DNA of 64,000 nucleotides from Pelobates cultripes (taxonomy: Eukaryota > Chordata > Amphibia > Anura > Pelobatidae): positions 270,546,740 through 270,610,739 of the forward strand of contig OW240916.1 in the NCBI GenBank assembly GCA_933207985.1. The letters are read 5' to 3'. The notes under the pieces are model-generated. The model did no database searches, was not told where the DNA came from, and saw only the letters and a list, made by a program, of their open reading frames with translations. How positions within the stretch are numbered: the stretch's first letter is position 1; each line of letters starts with the position of its first letter. Both the position numbers and the translations under genes were made by a program. Shown piece after piece: positions 31,479 to 43,407 of this stretch.

Positions 31479-31650
31479 GGTACGGCCTTACCTAGCATCT
31501 AGGCTGTTGAGTAATTCCAGTTTACAGGGGCAACCATGACCTTATTATACCATGGCCAATTTTCATCACAATCACACTCTTTTATGTGTTACATATGACC
31601 CACCAAAGGGCTATTCACCATGCAAAATGGCAGCCCCTCATCTGGGCTAT
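31479..31650. other. Short unassigned stretch
   Basis: Continuation of the sequence into which the solo LTR inserted; nothing recognised. Confidence 0.4.
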
Positions 31651-31654
31651 TACA

Positions 31655-32515
31655 TACCAGGAGGGATAAGCCAAATGACAAATGATTTAGGTAAACTAGA
31701 AAAATGGTCAGAATTGTGGCAACTGACATTTAATGTGGATAAGTGCAAGATAATGCATCTTGGACGTAAAAACCCAAGGGCAGAGTACAGAATATTTGAT
31801 AGAGTCCTAACCTCAACATATGAGGAAAGGGATTTAGGGGGTGATTATTTCTGATGACTTAAAGGTAGGCAGACAATGTAATAGAGCAGCAGGAAATGCT
31901 AGCAGAATGCTTGGTTGTATAGGGAGAGGTATTAGCAGTAGAAAGAGGAAGTGCTCATGCCATTGTACAGAACACTGGTGAGACCTCACTTGGAGTATTG
32001 TACACAGTACTGGAGACCGTATCGTCAGAAGGATATTGATACCTTAGAGAGGGTTCAGAGAAGGGCTACTAAACTGTTCATGGATTGCGGGATAAAACTT
32101 ACCAGGAAAGGTTAAAGGATCTTAACATGTATAGCTTGGAGGAAAGACTAGACAGGGGGGATATGATAGAAACATTTAAATACATAAAGGGAATCAACAC
32201 AGTAAAGGAGGAGACTATATTTAAAAGAAGAAAAACTACTACAACAAGAGGACATAGTCTTAAATTAGAGGGACAAAGGTTTAAAAATAATATCAGGAAG
32301 TATTACTTTAATGAGGGTAGTGGATGCATGGAATAGCCTCCAGCTGAAGTGGTAGAGGTTAACACAGTAAAGGAGTTTAAGCATGCGTGGGATAGGCATA
32401 AGGCTATCCTAACTATAAGATAAGGCTAGGGACTAATGAAAGTTTTTAGAAAATTGGGCAGACTAGATGGGCCGAATGGTTCTTATCTGCTGTCACATTC
32501 TATGTTTCTATATGG
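31655..32515 (+). mobile_element. Second CR1-like LINE, 5'-truncated
   Basis: RT C-terminal remnants across shifted frames: LTFNVDKCKIMHLGRKN (about 31725), [47 protein letters not shown] and FKYIKGINTVKEE. The 3' tail reads TTGGGCAGACTAGATGGGCC...ATTCTATGTTTCTATG, ending near 32515. Identical-type tails occur at 46852-46925 and, complemented, at 48797-49009. It belongs to a different subfamily from the LINE at 26150. Confidence 0.85.
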
Positions 32516-32803
32516 CATAGGAATTACAATTTTGACACAAGTTTGCATTTGTGCGACAACCTACCACAGCATGCATCTACACGTGGCCCTCACTAGACCT
32601 TCACTCTCATGTGACATACGACCCACCGCGAGCAATCCACTACGGCTCAAATTCAGCCCACAGGTGGGCAAGTACAGACGACCAAGGTCATGTTAGACCA
32701 CTCAAATCCTCCTTATATGGCCTTTCTCTGCATTTAAAAAACTCCAGTCACAGACACTTACGTGATCTCCAATTTTAGTTCCTGCTCGTAAACCAGGAAT
32801 GTC
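32516..32803. other. No gene recognised
   Basis: Unassigned sequence up to the assembly gap. Confidence 0.5.
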
Positions 32804-32903
32804 NNNNNNNNNNNNNNNNNNNNNNNNNNNNNNNNNNNNNNNNNNNNNNNNNNNNNNNNNNNNNNNNNNNNNNNNNNNNNNNNNNNNNNNNNNNNNNNNN
32901 NNN
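32804..32903. other. Assembly gap, 100 N
   Basis: Exactly 100 N, the usual placeholder for a gap of unknown size. Confidence 0.99.
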
Positions 32904-33579
32904 TACTTAACCAAGCTTCCACCCATGCTTGAGTGATAGCTGTAAAGGTAGATCAATGGTGTTGTATAGTAAGAAAAATCCTCAGAGGGTATGAGGGAGT
33001 TGAGACTTGGGGTAGCGGAGGTGTGTGGTGCCAATAAGTCTATGGTTAGTCTTTGTTTAAGGGAAGATTCCTTGTGACAATACCAATGTGTGTGTTTGGT
33101 GCCATGCTGTAAATGATGGAGATTGGAAGACCCCTCTGCACATCTTGGCTATGAGTGTGTTTTCAGCCAGATGTGATGTGTTTATGATACCTGTATGGGA
33201 GCCCTTTGAAGCTCCAGAGCTTTAGTAAATCTACTACAAGTCTGGAAGGGTGATGAGTCAGTAGTGTTGAAAATGCACTGGTGTGTACAGATGGTGGATA
33301 CGTTATTTGTAAGTTGTATTGGGACACATGGTTCGTCATGTGCCCTGAACCATTTGAACATATATGCAACAGTCTATATGCAATGCAACTACTCATATCA
33401 GTGGTCTCTGGTAGTTCAGAGGTGCTGGTACCTGGAGCCTGAGAGTGCTCGTCCATTTGTTTGGGACAAAATCCCTTCTGTATGGGTACCTGCACAAATA
33501 AACATCTCCACATATTCCAAATGCCAACCCAACCAAGGGATGGTCAGTTCCCGATTTACCTGGAATCCCTGGATCTGAC

Positions 33580-34080
33580 CATCACAGATACATCATCATA
33601 CATATATATGCATTGCTTCCCCAATGTGCTGGGATCATACGTGCAGGTTTAACATCTTGTGTGTCATAAGAATTGATTGTACCAGGTAACAGAGTTTCGG
33701 TTGGTGCTGGTTGTACTGTAGCGTGAGGCCCAGCCTTGTGAGGGCTGTGGTGACCAACTCGAGATTGCCAGTCTGTCATAAATTTTTTGGCTCATGAGTT
33801 TGAGTGAAGCTAGCATAGCCTGGGTGTCACCTGAGTTGATGTAGCTGGGCCTTCCCCTGCCTCCGTGTTGTCCGTTGATGTATGGAGGAGTTTGAATAAC
33901 TGCTTTCCTTGCTGTAGCAGGGTAGGAGATTTGTCACCTCCTTAGGTCGGTGGTAATGTGTGGGATCGTCCAGGATCTGATTGCTGCTGGACTAGCAACA
34001 TCTCCTCTGCTTGAAGGTGTATCAATTCTAGCCGGGGTGCTAGGAAGAGGTGATTATTCACCATCTTTTTGAGAAATACT
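33580..34080 (-). pseudogene. gag: Possible YR-type gag N-terminus
   Basis: Reading the minus strand through several stops gives a Gln/Pro/Thr-rich sequence with EEMLLVQQQSDPGR and VQPAPTETLLPG, similar in composition and position to DIRS-type gag N-termini. No conserved core motif is present. The call rests mainly on position downstream of the shared leader blocks. Confidence 0.3.
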
Positions 34081-34460
34081 TAAATAACAATAAAGATTGC
34101 AATTATTATTTGTACCCAGGGGTCTTGCACTGGCTTGCTAGCTAAGCCGTAAGGCGAAACGATTAGGCTTGGTGTTTTTTGGCGACTGGTGAGGCCCTGC
34201 TAGTTGCCAAGTGGCTTGAGAGGCTCTATCTATGCTTGGCGCGAGGGGATTTTGTGTGGCCACCGAACATTGTGGCAGGATGTTGGCCTCTCGGTGACAG
34301 TAACCAGAAAATAGGAAGGGGAGTGACAGGTGAGGCCCTCTATGATACAATGCGAGGCGGCTAGCTCACGAGTGGCCCGAGGGGTGTATGCCTCCGAGTG
34401 TGAGGCAGGGTGTTAGCCTCGCGGGACCACTAACCGAAGCATAATGCAGAGAAAAAAGGG

Positions 34461-35609
34461 GGTAATACCTATTGGGCCCTAGAACCCTAATTGCCAGTAC
34501 ACTATTACTATTCCAGGGAAGGTAAGAGATGGATAACTACGTGAGCAGGTGTATGTACCTGGTAGTATGGTATTGAACCTGACAATCCGTATAGGTTTTT
34601 AGTAGTAACTGTAACCTGAATGGATAAAACCGTATGGCATAAGGAAATATGGCATAGACCAAGTTTATCTTAATACGTACAGTATATGTGAAAAGTAAAG
34701 TGACGTGATGTGTAAATATTAAACATCGTAGCCATACTGGTTAAATATGTATCAATCTTAACCCATTAAGTGCCGTATGTACAAGTGAAAATGTGGTCCC
34801 CACCTTGTATGTTGTATGTCCCCTTGCTAGGGGAAGTCTGTTGCTGGAGCAGCGTGCTGTGAAAAATGTATATGAACTATATTACCAGTTACATATATAC
34901 AGATGCGTCTGCTACTGTGTAATAATATATGTATTTATACCAGATGTTGATATAGTGCTTGCTATGTGAATTGTTGTATGTCTTATTGAATGGTAGGGGT
35001 CAGTGAACATGGTGTTGCAAAATGCAAGTGCACTGGAGATCTGCCGAGTGCCCTATAGGTGGCAGTGTAGTTGGATACCGATTGGTATGTGAAATGTTGT
35101 TTGTCTGTTGACCTATAGGTGTCAGTGTTTTGGTGTTTGTAAAACCCCATGAAAATTGTCAATGTACTTGACAGACCTGTAGGTGGCAGTGTTGATAGAA
35201 CCACTGTTGGTCTTGATGTGAAATGTAAATTATTGTGAATTAAACCTGAAGTTGAGCCCGTGCTGGACCTGAAGTTGAGCCCGTGCTGGAGTTTAATTTA
35301 TGGTCTATAGTTATGTTTAAAACAATCTTATGTGTAATTTATATTGGCTGGTAAATTGTATATGACATGTGAAGACAGTTTTGCTGTTGACCAGTAGGGG
35401 TCAGAAATGCTGATTGTATGTTAAAATACCCTTTAACCCCTTAAGGACCAAACTTCTGGAATAAAAGGGGATCATTACACGTCACACGTCATGTGTCCTT
35501 AAGGGGTTAATGCTACCATTTGACAGATAGAAGTCAGTATGAAAGCGAAAATGCTGTAGTTAGTTTGTTTGCTTATGAAGTGGAATAAAATCTGAGAAGC
35601 CTGTAGTAT
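34461..35609. other. Non-coding sequence with degenerate minisatellite units and a small MITE
   Basis: Contains isolated GGTAGGGGTCAGTG-like units (about 34993, 35395) related to the 95-bp array downstream, and a tandem CCTGAAGTTGAGCCCGTGCTGGA pair near 35245-35290 (23-bp unit, described in part: CCTGAAGTTGAGCCCGTG). No gene. Confidence 0.6.
35437..35506. mobile_element. 70-bp TTAA MITE
   Basis: Between TTAA at 35433-35436 and 35507-35510. Perfect inverted ends CCCCTTAAGGAC. The core holds the repeated trinucleotide-rich ACGTCACACGTCATG. It is related to the ends of the larger TTAA-type element at 20949-22953. Confidence 0.75.
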
Positions 35610-36490
35610 ACTGATTGACCGGTAGGGGTTAGCTTGTAGGCGAAAATGCCGTGGTTAGTTGGTTTGTACATGAAATGCAATAATGTCTGAGAAGCCTGTA
35701 GTACACTGAATGACCGGTAGGGGTCAGTGTGTAGGCGCAAATGCAGTGGTTCGTTGGTTTGTACATGAAATGCAATAATGTCTGAGAAGCCTGTAGTACA
35801 CTGAATGACTGGTAGGGGTCAGTGTGTAGGTGAAAATGCAGTGGTTTATTGTTTTGTACATGAAATGCAATAATGTCTGAGAAGCCCGTAGTACACCGAA
35901 TGACCGGTAGGGGTCAGTGTGTAGGCGCAAATGCAGTGGTTTGTTGATTTGTACATGAAATGCGATAATATCTAAGAAGCCTGTAGTACACTAAATGACC
36001 AGTAGGGGTCAGTGTGTAGGCGCAAATGCAGTGATTCGTTGATTTGTACATGAAATGCAATAATGTCTGAGAAGCCTGTAGTACACCAAATGACCAGTAG
36101 GGGTCAGTGTGTAGGCGCAAATGCAGTGATTCGTTTATTTGTACATGAAATGCGATAATGTCTAAGAAGCCTGTAGTACACCAAAAACCGGTAGGGGTCA
36201 GTGTGTAGGTTAAAATGAGGTGGTTTATTGGTTTGTACATGAAAATGCAAAAAACTTCTAAGATGCCTGTAGTACACCGAATGACCGATAGGGGTCAGTG
36301 TGTAGGTGAAAAATGCAGTGGTTGGTTGATTTTTTTACATGAAATACAATAATGTCTGAGAAGCCGGTAGTACACCAAATGACCGGTAGGGGTCAGTGTG
36401 TAGGCGAAAATGCAGTGGTTCATTGGTTTGTACATGAAATGCAATAATGTCTAAGAAGCCTGTAGTACACCCAAAGACCGGTAGGGGGTT
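35610..36490. repeat. 95-bp minisatellite, about 9 units
   Basis: TGACCGGTAGGGGTCAGTGT recurs at 35711, 35806, 35901, 35996, 36091, about 36186, 36282 and 36380, giving a period of 95 bp (96-98 in the last units). Each unit also has GTACATGAAATGCAATAATG and GAAGCCTGTAGTACAC. Units differ by a few substitutions. Confidence 0.95.
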
Positions 36491-38104
36491 TAAACGAATG
36501 ATTTTCATGAACATGCAATGGTTTTAGAACAGACATAGACAAAATGCAGCCGTAAAGTGAGGACCTGACCCTTACATAGTGCCGTGGGACTGATGCCTGG
36601 CGTAACGGGTAGGTCGACTTACTGTTTGTGAGTCACTTGGACACCATCCACGGCGATGGATTGAAGAAAGAAGGTGGTAGGCCGGAAAAGCCTGTGGCTG
36701 GATTCCTGACACAGCTCTGCTTAGAAAACCTCATGGAGTAATCAGGTAAAATGGCGTCTGGAATGACCCGGAAGTGGAAATCATTCTGATGCTGACCTCA
36801 AGCGATATGAGTCAGGTAAGGGGTGTCCCTTATATAGGGGAGTGAATTATTTTAAGCCCCTCCCACAAATACAGGCCAAAGGGCCTTAAAACATGTGATG
36901 CAGCCAAGAAAGTTGCACAAAATGTAAAAAATGAAAAAAATGAAAAAGATGGAAAAAAACTTAGAAAAATAAGTCCTTGCCGAAATCACTGTATATATAT
37001 ACAATGTAAGTATGGTTGGATCTCACCATATGCTGCAATGTAGTTTGTTGTCAAACACAGCATCCATAAGCTCTTATGTCCTCTGAACATGCCATAGGAG
37101 AAAGGTGTGGATGATAGTTGGTTATATCAGGCGGCTGGAATAGTCGTCATGCTGATTATGTCAGGCGGCTGAAATAGTAGTCGGGCTGCGCGCTCGGGAT
37201 TTCAGTTCCCTTCAATGGCCCCTGTTTAACCGCTGAACAATGCTGGTTAAATGACGATTCCGGCGGTAAAAAAATACTTTCACTTCCGCATTGACGTGAT
37301 GACGTCATCCTAATACGAAACGTCAAACGTAATATCAAATAAACTTTATCAACACTATAATCCTGACAGTAATATTAAATTGTAACCACCCATATTAGAT
37401 ACTATATAAAAAAAGAGATAGACAATAATGGTTATTAGTCCAAATCAAGGGAAGGGACAATATCTGATCAATGATACTCGTTCCAAACCTGGAAATCTTT
37501 TTTAAAAAACTGTCTCAATTGTTAATTCTATATCTAACTGTAAGTTAGTTGATTAATTGGTTAGTGGAAAACTAGAAATTAGTTATAACTAAGAATAGGT
37601 TAAAAATAATAAAGATTAAATATATAAATATGCGTTATATTCACCAGGTCTCATGCTCCGATCCAAGTAATTTATGTATTATCTTGCCATAAGTCTGTAC
37701 GATATACCATGATCCACCTGGGTGATATCTATAATCTGAGTTCCTGAAGGGCTGCTCACCTCTAACAGGGTATCAGGGGAATAGAAAAAATGATATGAAA
37801 AAATTATATGAAAAAAATTATAAACCATGATCGTTAAAAATCTGTACGATAAAATTGTACAAACTAAGAATTGAAATAACAATAATTCATCACATACAGA
37901 CTCACCGGTCGTGTAGTGTCACCCTGTGTCTCGGGGTACTTATTGTGAGGGACCCTGGAGAAATCCATCCAGGTTACGGACCGGCAAAGGTCAAAGTGTT
38001 GCCGGGAAAGAGGATCGGACCAGGAGTGGTCTAGTGGGTGCACTGTAGAGAGCACAAGGTACACATAAGCCCATAGTCAACGAAGTCAACAACAATACTA
38101 TAGA

Positions 38105-40393
38105 TCATAGAAAATGTTTCAAGTCATAATCCTCATTCAGTCCTGAGGGTGATAGTGTCTCTAAAATGCTAATCCACTTAGTCTCCCTTTGCATAAGGAG
38201 TTTTTGTCTGTCTCCACCTCTTCTCAAGGGGGGTACTCTATCAATGACTTGAAATCTTAACTGATTAACTCCATGGCCTTGTGTCTTAAAGTGTCTAGCT
38301 ACCGGGGCCTCACTGGTACCCCGCTGAAGGGCTACCCTGATACTTCTCTTATGCTCCCCTATCCGCTCTTTGACGGGTCTGATGGTCTCCCCCACATATA
38401 GATACCCACAGGGACATTTAAGGATGTACACTACATAATCAGAGCTGCAAGTGTAAAAACCATTCACTGAAAATTTCTTTCCTGATCGAGGATGAAAAAA
38501 ATGCTCTCCCCTGATCACACTGTTACAATGTGAGCAGCCTAAGCAGGGAAATGTGCCTTTCTTTGGCTCCGAAAAAAATGTAGTCTGTTTTTTAGAACTA
38601 CCAATGTCTGATTTGACTAATAAGTCTCTGAGATTAGGAGCCCGTTGGTATGAAAAGAGTGGTGGATTCTGGAATTCTAAGGGCAATAATGTATCCCCTG
38701 CAAATAATTGCCAGTGTCTCATAATAATGTTACGTATATCCCTATTAATCGGGGTATATGGAGATATAAATGCTATTCTGTCCATCTTATTCTTTTTAGA
38801 TGGGCAGTAAAGTACCTCTTGGCGATTAAGATGCTGTACCTTCTCTTTCTGTGTTTGTATAATGGGTCCCGGATAACCCCTCTCCATAAATTTCTGAGAT
38901 ATAAACTCTAATCCCGTCATCACTTTCTCTTCCTGTGAGATTATTCTTCTAACCCTGAGTAACTGACTGAATGGTAAACCTTTCTTTAAGTGTGTGGTAT
39001 GATAACTGTCATACTGTAATAAGTTATTTCGGTTGGTGGGTTTAATGTAGAGATCACTATGTAATCGATCATCCGATCGGTATACTTGAACATCGAAAAA
39101 TGGAACTGTCACCTTGTCACATTCCATGGTAAATTTAATAAAGGTCTCCTGTTCATTTAGTGAATTAAAGAAATCCTGTAATTGGGCCCTAGTGCCGCTC
39201 CAACATATAAACACATCATCGATGTAACGTCTCCACACCAAACACTTGGTGTAGAGAGGATGATTGTAAATGCACGTCTCTTCCATGTGGTTCATATAGA
39301 TGTTAGCATATGTCGGAGCGACATTAGAGCCCATCGCTGTCCCCTTAATTTATTTGTAATAGTTATCCCCAAAAAGAAAATAGTTTTCAGTGAGAATAAC
39401 TCTCAACAGGTCTGTTATATACTTTTTAGTATCTCCTTGTTGTGCAAGTTTCAAATCTCTATCTAATGTCCAATTTACCGCCTCTACTCCTCTCTGATGA
39501 TCTATAGAAGTATATAGAGATTGAACATCCATTGTAACCAGCCAGAAGTCTCCTTCTGGCACTTGGATGTTGTCTAGTAATTTAAGGAATGACGTGGTAT
39601 CTTTAATATACGATTTTTGTAAGGAAACATATTTTATAAGGAATTTATCCAAAATCTCAGCTGGTTGTTGTAGTAAAGAACCTGTCCCACTTACTATGGG
39701 TCTCCCTGGAGGAAATAAAGGATTTTTGTGAATCTTGGGCAAGGTATAAAATACCGGAATAATTGGATGTTTAATATTCATATATCTATATTCTCCCTCC
39801 GAGATAATGCCTTTGGATAAAGCCCATTTGTTCAGTGTATCTAATGTCCGTTTCAAATTGTGTGTTGGATCTTGCGTGATGGGTAAATAATTCGTAGTGT
39901 CTCTCAACTGTGTTTCTATTTCTTTAATATATTAGTACCTGTCCATAATCACAAGAGCACCCCCTTTTTTGGCTGGTTTGATCATAATGGATTTATCCAT
40001 TTTTAAATTGTTAATATTGGACCAATCTCGTTGAGTAAAGTTAATGTTAGTTCTCTTGTTTCTATGTATATGATTGTATTTTTTCCTAAGTTTGAAAACA
40101 TCACTCCTAACGAGATTGGTGAATATATCTATTGAAGCATTCCCACCGTGTGGGGTAAACGTGCTCTTAAGTTTCAGACCTGTGTTCAATGAGAGTGTCA
40201 GTTCCTGTTCATCCTGAGATGATCGTGAAGAGGTGTCATCTATGTTCCCTTCTTCCTGAATATGTGGCTGTGATATAATAGTTAAAGGACTGGTATCTCT
40301 CAATGGACCTGTTGGTCTAATTAATGTGTCAGAGGAGTTAGTATCTGTGGAGAAAAAAGACCGTAATTTTAATTGACGGAAAAATTTATACAA
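38105..40393 (-). pseudogene. Penelope-like reverse transcriptase with GIY-YIG endonuclease
   Basis: One continuous 763-codon frame apart from two in-frame TAA codons, at about 39932-39934 and 39350-39352. The N-terminal part (IMIKPAKKGGALVIMDRY) is followed by RT blocks LPKIHKNPLFPPGRPIVSGT, VTMDVQSLYTSI, GTAMGSNVAPTYANIYM and WRRYIDDVFICW with the catalytic pair intact. A Cys cluster CLGCSHC precedes the GIY-YIG domain, YVVYILKCPCGYLYVGET with a downstream Arg (RIGEHKRSIR). This order is diagnostic of endonuclease-containing Penelope-like elements. Both stops sit where one base change from CAA would suffice. Confidence 0.95.
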
Positions 40394-40436
40394 ACTAACA
40401 TCATATTCATGCCAGTGTATTTTAGGGGTGGGAATG

Positions 40437-40844
40437 AAGGAAAGCCCTTTATTTCATCCTCGATCAGGAAAGAAATTTTCAGTGAATGGTTTTTACACTT
40501 GCAGCTCTGATTATGTAGTGTACATCCTTAAATGTCCCTGTGGGTATCTATATGTGGGGGAGACCATCAGACCCGTCAAAGAGCGGATAGGGGGGCACAA
40601 GAGAAGTATCAGGGTAGCCCTTCAGCGGGGTACCAGTGAGGCCCCGGTAGCTAAACACTTTAAGACACAAGGCCATGGAGTTAATCAGTTAAGATTTCAA
40701 GTCATTGATAGAGTACCCCCCTTGAGAAGAGGTGGAAACAGACAAAAACTCCTTATGCAAAGGGAGACTAAGTGGATTAGCATTTTAGAGACACTATCAC
40801 CCTCAGGACTGAATGAGGATTATGACTTGAAACATTTTCTATGA
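40437..40844 (+). pseudogene. GIY-YIG domain of the truncated Penelope-like copy
   Basis: About 130 codons starting at FHPRSGKKFSVNGFY, identical in design to the end of the minus-strand protein: YVVYILKCPCGYLYVGET, KHFKTQGHGVNQLRFQVIDR and SGLNEDYDLKHFL at the C-terminus. The RT is absent, so the frame is a 5'-truncated remnant. Only a few residues differ from the other copy (for example Gly for Glu after ERIG, Lys for Arg before HFKTQG). Confidence 0.9.
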
Positions 40845-42060
40845 TCTATAGTATTGTTGTTGACTTCGTTGACTATGGGCTTATGTGTACCTTGTGCTCT
40901 CTACAGTGCACCCACTAGACCACTCCTGGTCCGATCCTCTTTCCCGGCAACACTTTGACCTTTGCAGGTCCGTAACCTGGATGGATTTCTCCAGGGTCCC
41001 TCACAATAAGTACCCCGAGACACAGGGTGACACTACACGACCGGTGAGTCTGTATGTGATGAATTATTGTTATTTCAATTCTTAGTTTGTACAATTTTAT
41101 CGTACAGATTTTTAACGATCATGGTTTATAATTTTTTTCATATCATTTTTTCATATCATTTTTTCTATTCCCCTGATACCCTGTTACAGGTGAGCAGCCC
41201 TTCAGGAACTCAGATTATAGATATCACCCAGGTGGATCATGGTATATCGTACAGACTTATGGCAAGATAATACATAAATTACTTGGATCGGAGCATGAGA
41301 CCTGGTGAATATAACGCATATTTATATATTTAATCTTTATTATTTTTAACCTATTCTTAGTTATAACTAATTTCTAGTTTTCCACTAACCAATTAATCAA
41401 CTAACTTACAGTTAGATATAGAATTAACAATTGAGACAGTTTTTTAAAAAAGATTTCCAGGTTTGGAACGAGTATCATTGATCAGATATTGTCCCTTCCC
41501 TTGATTTGGACTAATAACCATTATTGTCTATCTCTTTTTTTATATAGTATCTAATATGGGTGGTTACAATTTAATATTACTGTCAGGATTATAGTGTTGA
41601 TAAAGTTTATTTGATATTACGTTTGACGTTTCGTATTAGGATGACGTCATCACGTCAATGCGGAAGTGAAAGGATTTTTTTACCGCCGGAATCGTCATTT
41701 AACCAGCATTGTTCAGCGGTTAAACAGGGGCCATTGAAGGGAACTGAAATCCCGAGCGCGCAGCCCGACTACTATTTCAGCCGCCTGACATAATCAGCAT
41801 GACGACTATTCCAGCCGCCTGATATAACCAACTATCATCCACACCATTCTCCTATGGCATGTTCAGAGGACATAAGAGCTTATGGATACTGTATTTGACA
41901 ACAAACTACATTGCAGCATATGGTGAGATCCAACCATACTTACATTGTATATATATACAGTGATTTCGGCAAGGACTTATTTTTCAAAGTTTTTTTCCTT
42001 TTTTTCCATCTTTTTCATTTTTTTCATTTTTTACATTTTGTGCAACTTTCTTGGCTGCAT

Positions 42061-42062
<2 letters not shown>

Positions 42063-42125
<63 letters not shown>
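42063..42125. repeat. (TA)n microsatellite
   Basis: About 60 bp of pure TA at the outer end of the plus-strand Penelope-like arm. Confidence 0.95.
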
Positions 42126-42129
<4 letters not shown>

Positions 42130-42712
42130 TTGGGACATTCTTTTGTTGTATATACATTATTTTTCTGGCTTTGGATCCATTAGGACATTATATAATCAGA
42201 GTGCTATGCATAGCCTGGGAGGCGTGGATTGATTTAAAATATTGATGAATTGGTTATTTATTTCAATGCTGTATCTTTAGGATAAGTGATTTACTAAATA
42301 TTTCTTAGATTAATTTTTTTCATATCTGGAATGAGATCATCAGATAGCTATGTGTAGATATATGAATTGCTTGGTTTCTACATCTCATTAAATATATTAA
42401 TTTTTTTTTGCATATTGAATAACATTTTGCTTCTGGTATTATTATTATTATCAATTTTGAGTGCGGTATTTAATTTATTTTTTTAGTATATTGGTATATG
42501 AGGTTACATACAGAGGGGAATACCTGTGAATACCAGCACCATATAGTCATTGAGTGCAAACACTACTTACAGTTTGATATTATTAGGTTATATCTCCCGG
42601 GCATTCTACACCACATGTTTTGGTTACAAACACCATTCTAAAAAACCGCCATATACTTGGCTTATTATGGTTTCCTATGACCCAGTGCAACATGATTCCA
42701 AGCTTTGTGTCA
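42126..42712. other. No gene recognised
   Basis: AT-rich unassigned sequence between the Penelope-like pair and the solo LTR. Confidence 0.5.
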
Positions 42713-42717
42713 CGACA

Positions 42718-43402
42718 CTCCTTAGCTGATTTGCCCTCGTGCAGTACTCATACTCACCACTGTTTCTATTTGGCACTGTTCCTGATTTCCTTTTATTAAG
42801 CACTTCACCTGATCCTTGTTTAGCACCTATTTAGTTTGGGTTCTCCCCTCACTCCTGGCCAGATCATTGCCTTTTGTTTCCTGTTTCCCTGGTTTCCTGT
42901 GTTCCTGGCTCCTGGCTCCTGCGTGCTGTGACTTGGTCCTGTGTCTCCTGGTCTTCGTCCTGTGTCCTCCTGGTCCTGCGTTATTGTGTCCTCCTGGTCC
43001 TTCGTTGCTGTGCCCTCCGGTCCTGTGTTCTGGTTCCGTGGTCCCGGCTTTACTACCAGTGATCCTGTCCCTGCAGACTGCAGATGTCCCTATATTAGTC
43101 TTATGACTCTGGATCTGTGCCCTACCTGTTACTCGTGGTAGCTGCACAATCCTACCCTTATACCCAAGGACTGTTACAGTATTTGTTGCCTGCATGATTA
43201 GTACTAATTTTGATTTACTGTATATATTTAGTGGCCTTGTGTGTGTATATATTGTTTTGCTTTTTCCTTTGGTTTTCTGTAAATATATATCTCTTGATTT
43301 ATCCTATTTATTTGTGTCTTGGCATTTATTTCTCTGCTGTATGGGTTCCCACATTTAAAGTGACAGTGCTGTTCCAGGGCAGCACCCCTTCATGTCATTA
43401 CA
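42718..43402. repeat. Solo LTR (685 bp)
   Basis: Begins TGTCACGACACTCC, ends CATGTCATTACA, and is flanked by the perfect 5-bp repeat CTTTG (42713-42717 and 43403-43407). The interior has CT-rich repeats (GTCCTGTGTCCTCCTGGTCC) and TATATATT near 43247. The superfamily cannot be decided between Gypsy and ERV from the LTR alone. Val/Leu/Pro-rich frames across it are not genes. Confidence 0.8.
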
Positions 43403-43407
43403 CTTTG

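Larger units (their letters stand above)
32904..36885 (-). mobile_element. Minus-strand YR-type element: leader, minisatellite and gag remnant
   Basis: Read on the minus strand it starts at about 36885 with TTGGCCTGTATTTGTGGGAG, a variant of the TTGGAAGGCG leader, followed by a TATATAAGGG box. It then passes through a 95-bp tandem array (35610-36490) and the blocks also found at 24490-24760 (here 34140-34460). It ends in a degraded gag-like frame (33580-34080) with EEMLLVQQQSDPGR. A TTAA MITE is inserted at 35437-35506. The 3' side is lost at the gap. The element assignment is an inference from order of parts. Confidence 0.45.
36892..42066. mobile_element. Penelope-like elements arranged head to head
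   Basis: A near full-length minus-strand copy (about 40437 down to 36892) faces a 5'-truncated plus-strand copy (about 40449-42066). The shared parts, GIY-YIG domain plus 3' UTR, form near-identical inverted arms of about 1.6 kb (36892-38500 and 40449-42066). The outer ends are symmetrical (TGTGATGCAGCCAAGAAAG and its complement). Paired or inverted partial copies are typical of Penelope-like elements. High arm identity suggests recent activity. Confidence 0.9.

Noticed and set aside
35724..36240. Repetitive frame with HLRLHTDPYWSF units
   Set aside because: Arises because the 95-bp tandem unit keeps a frame open over several units; no start context and no conservation beyond the repeat.
41911..42245. 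Hydrophobic Phe/Ile/Tyr frames that look like membrane segments
   Set aside because: Caused by T-rich 3' UTR of the Penelope-like copy and the (TA)n tract.
42816..43195. Leu/Cys/Pro-rich frame and its minus-strand partner
   Set aside because: Inside the solo LTR; CT-rich short repeats explain the composition.
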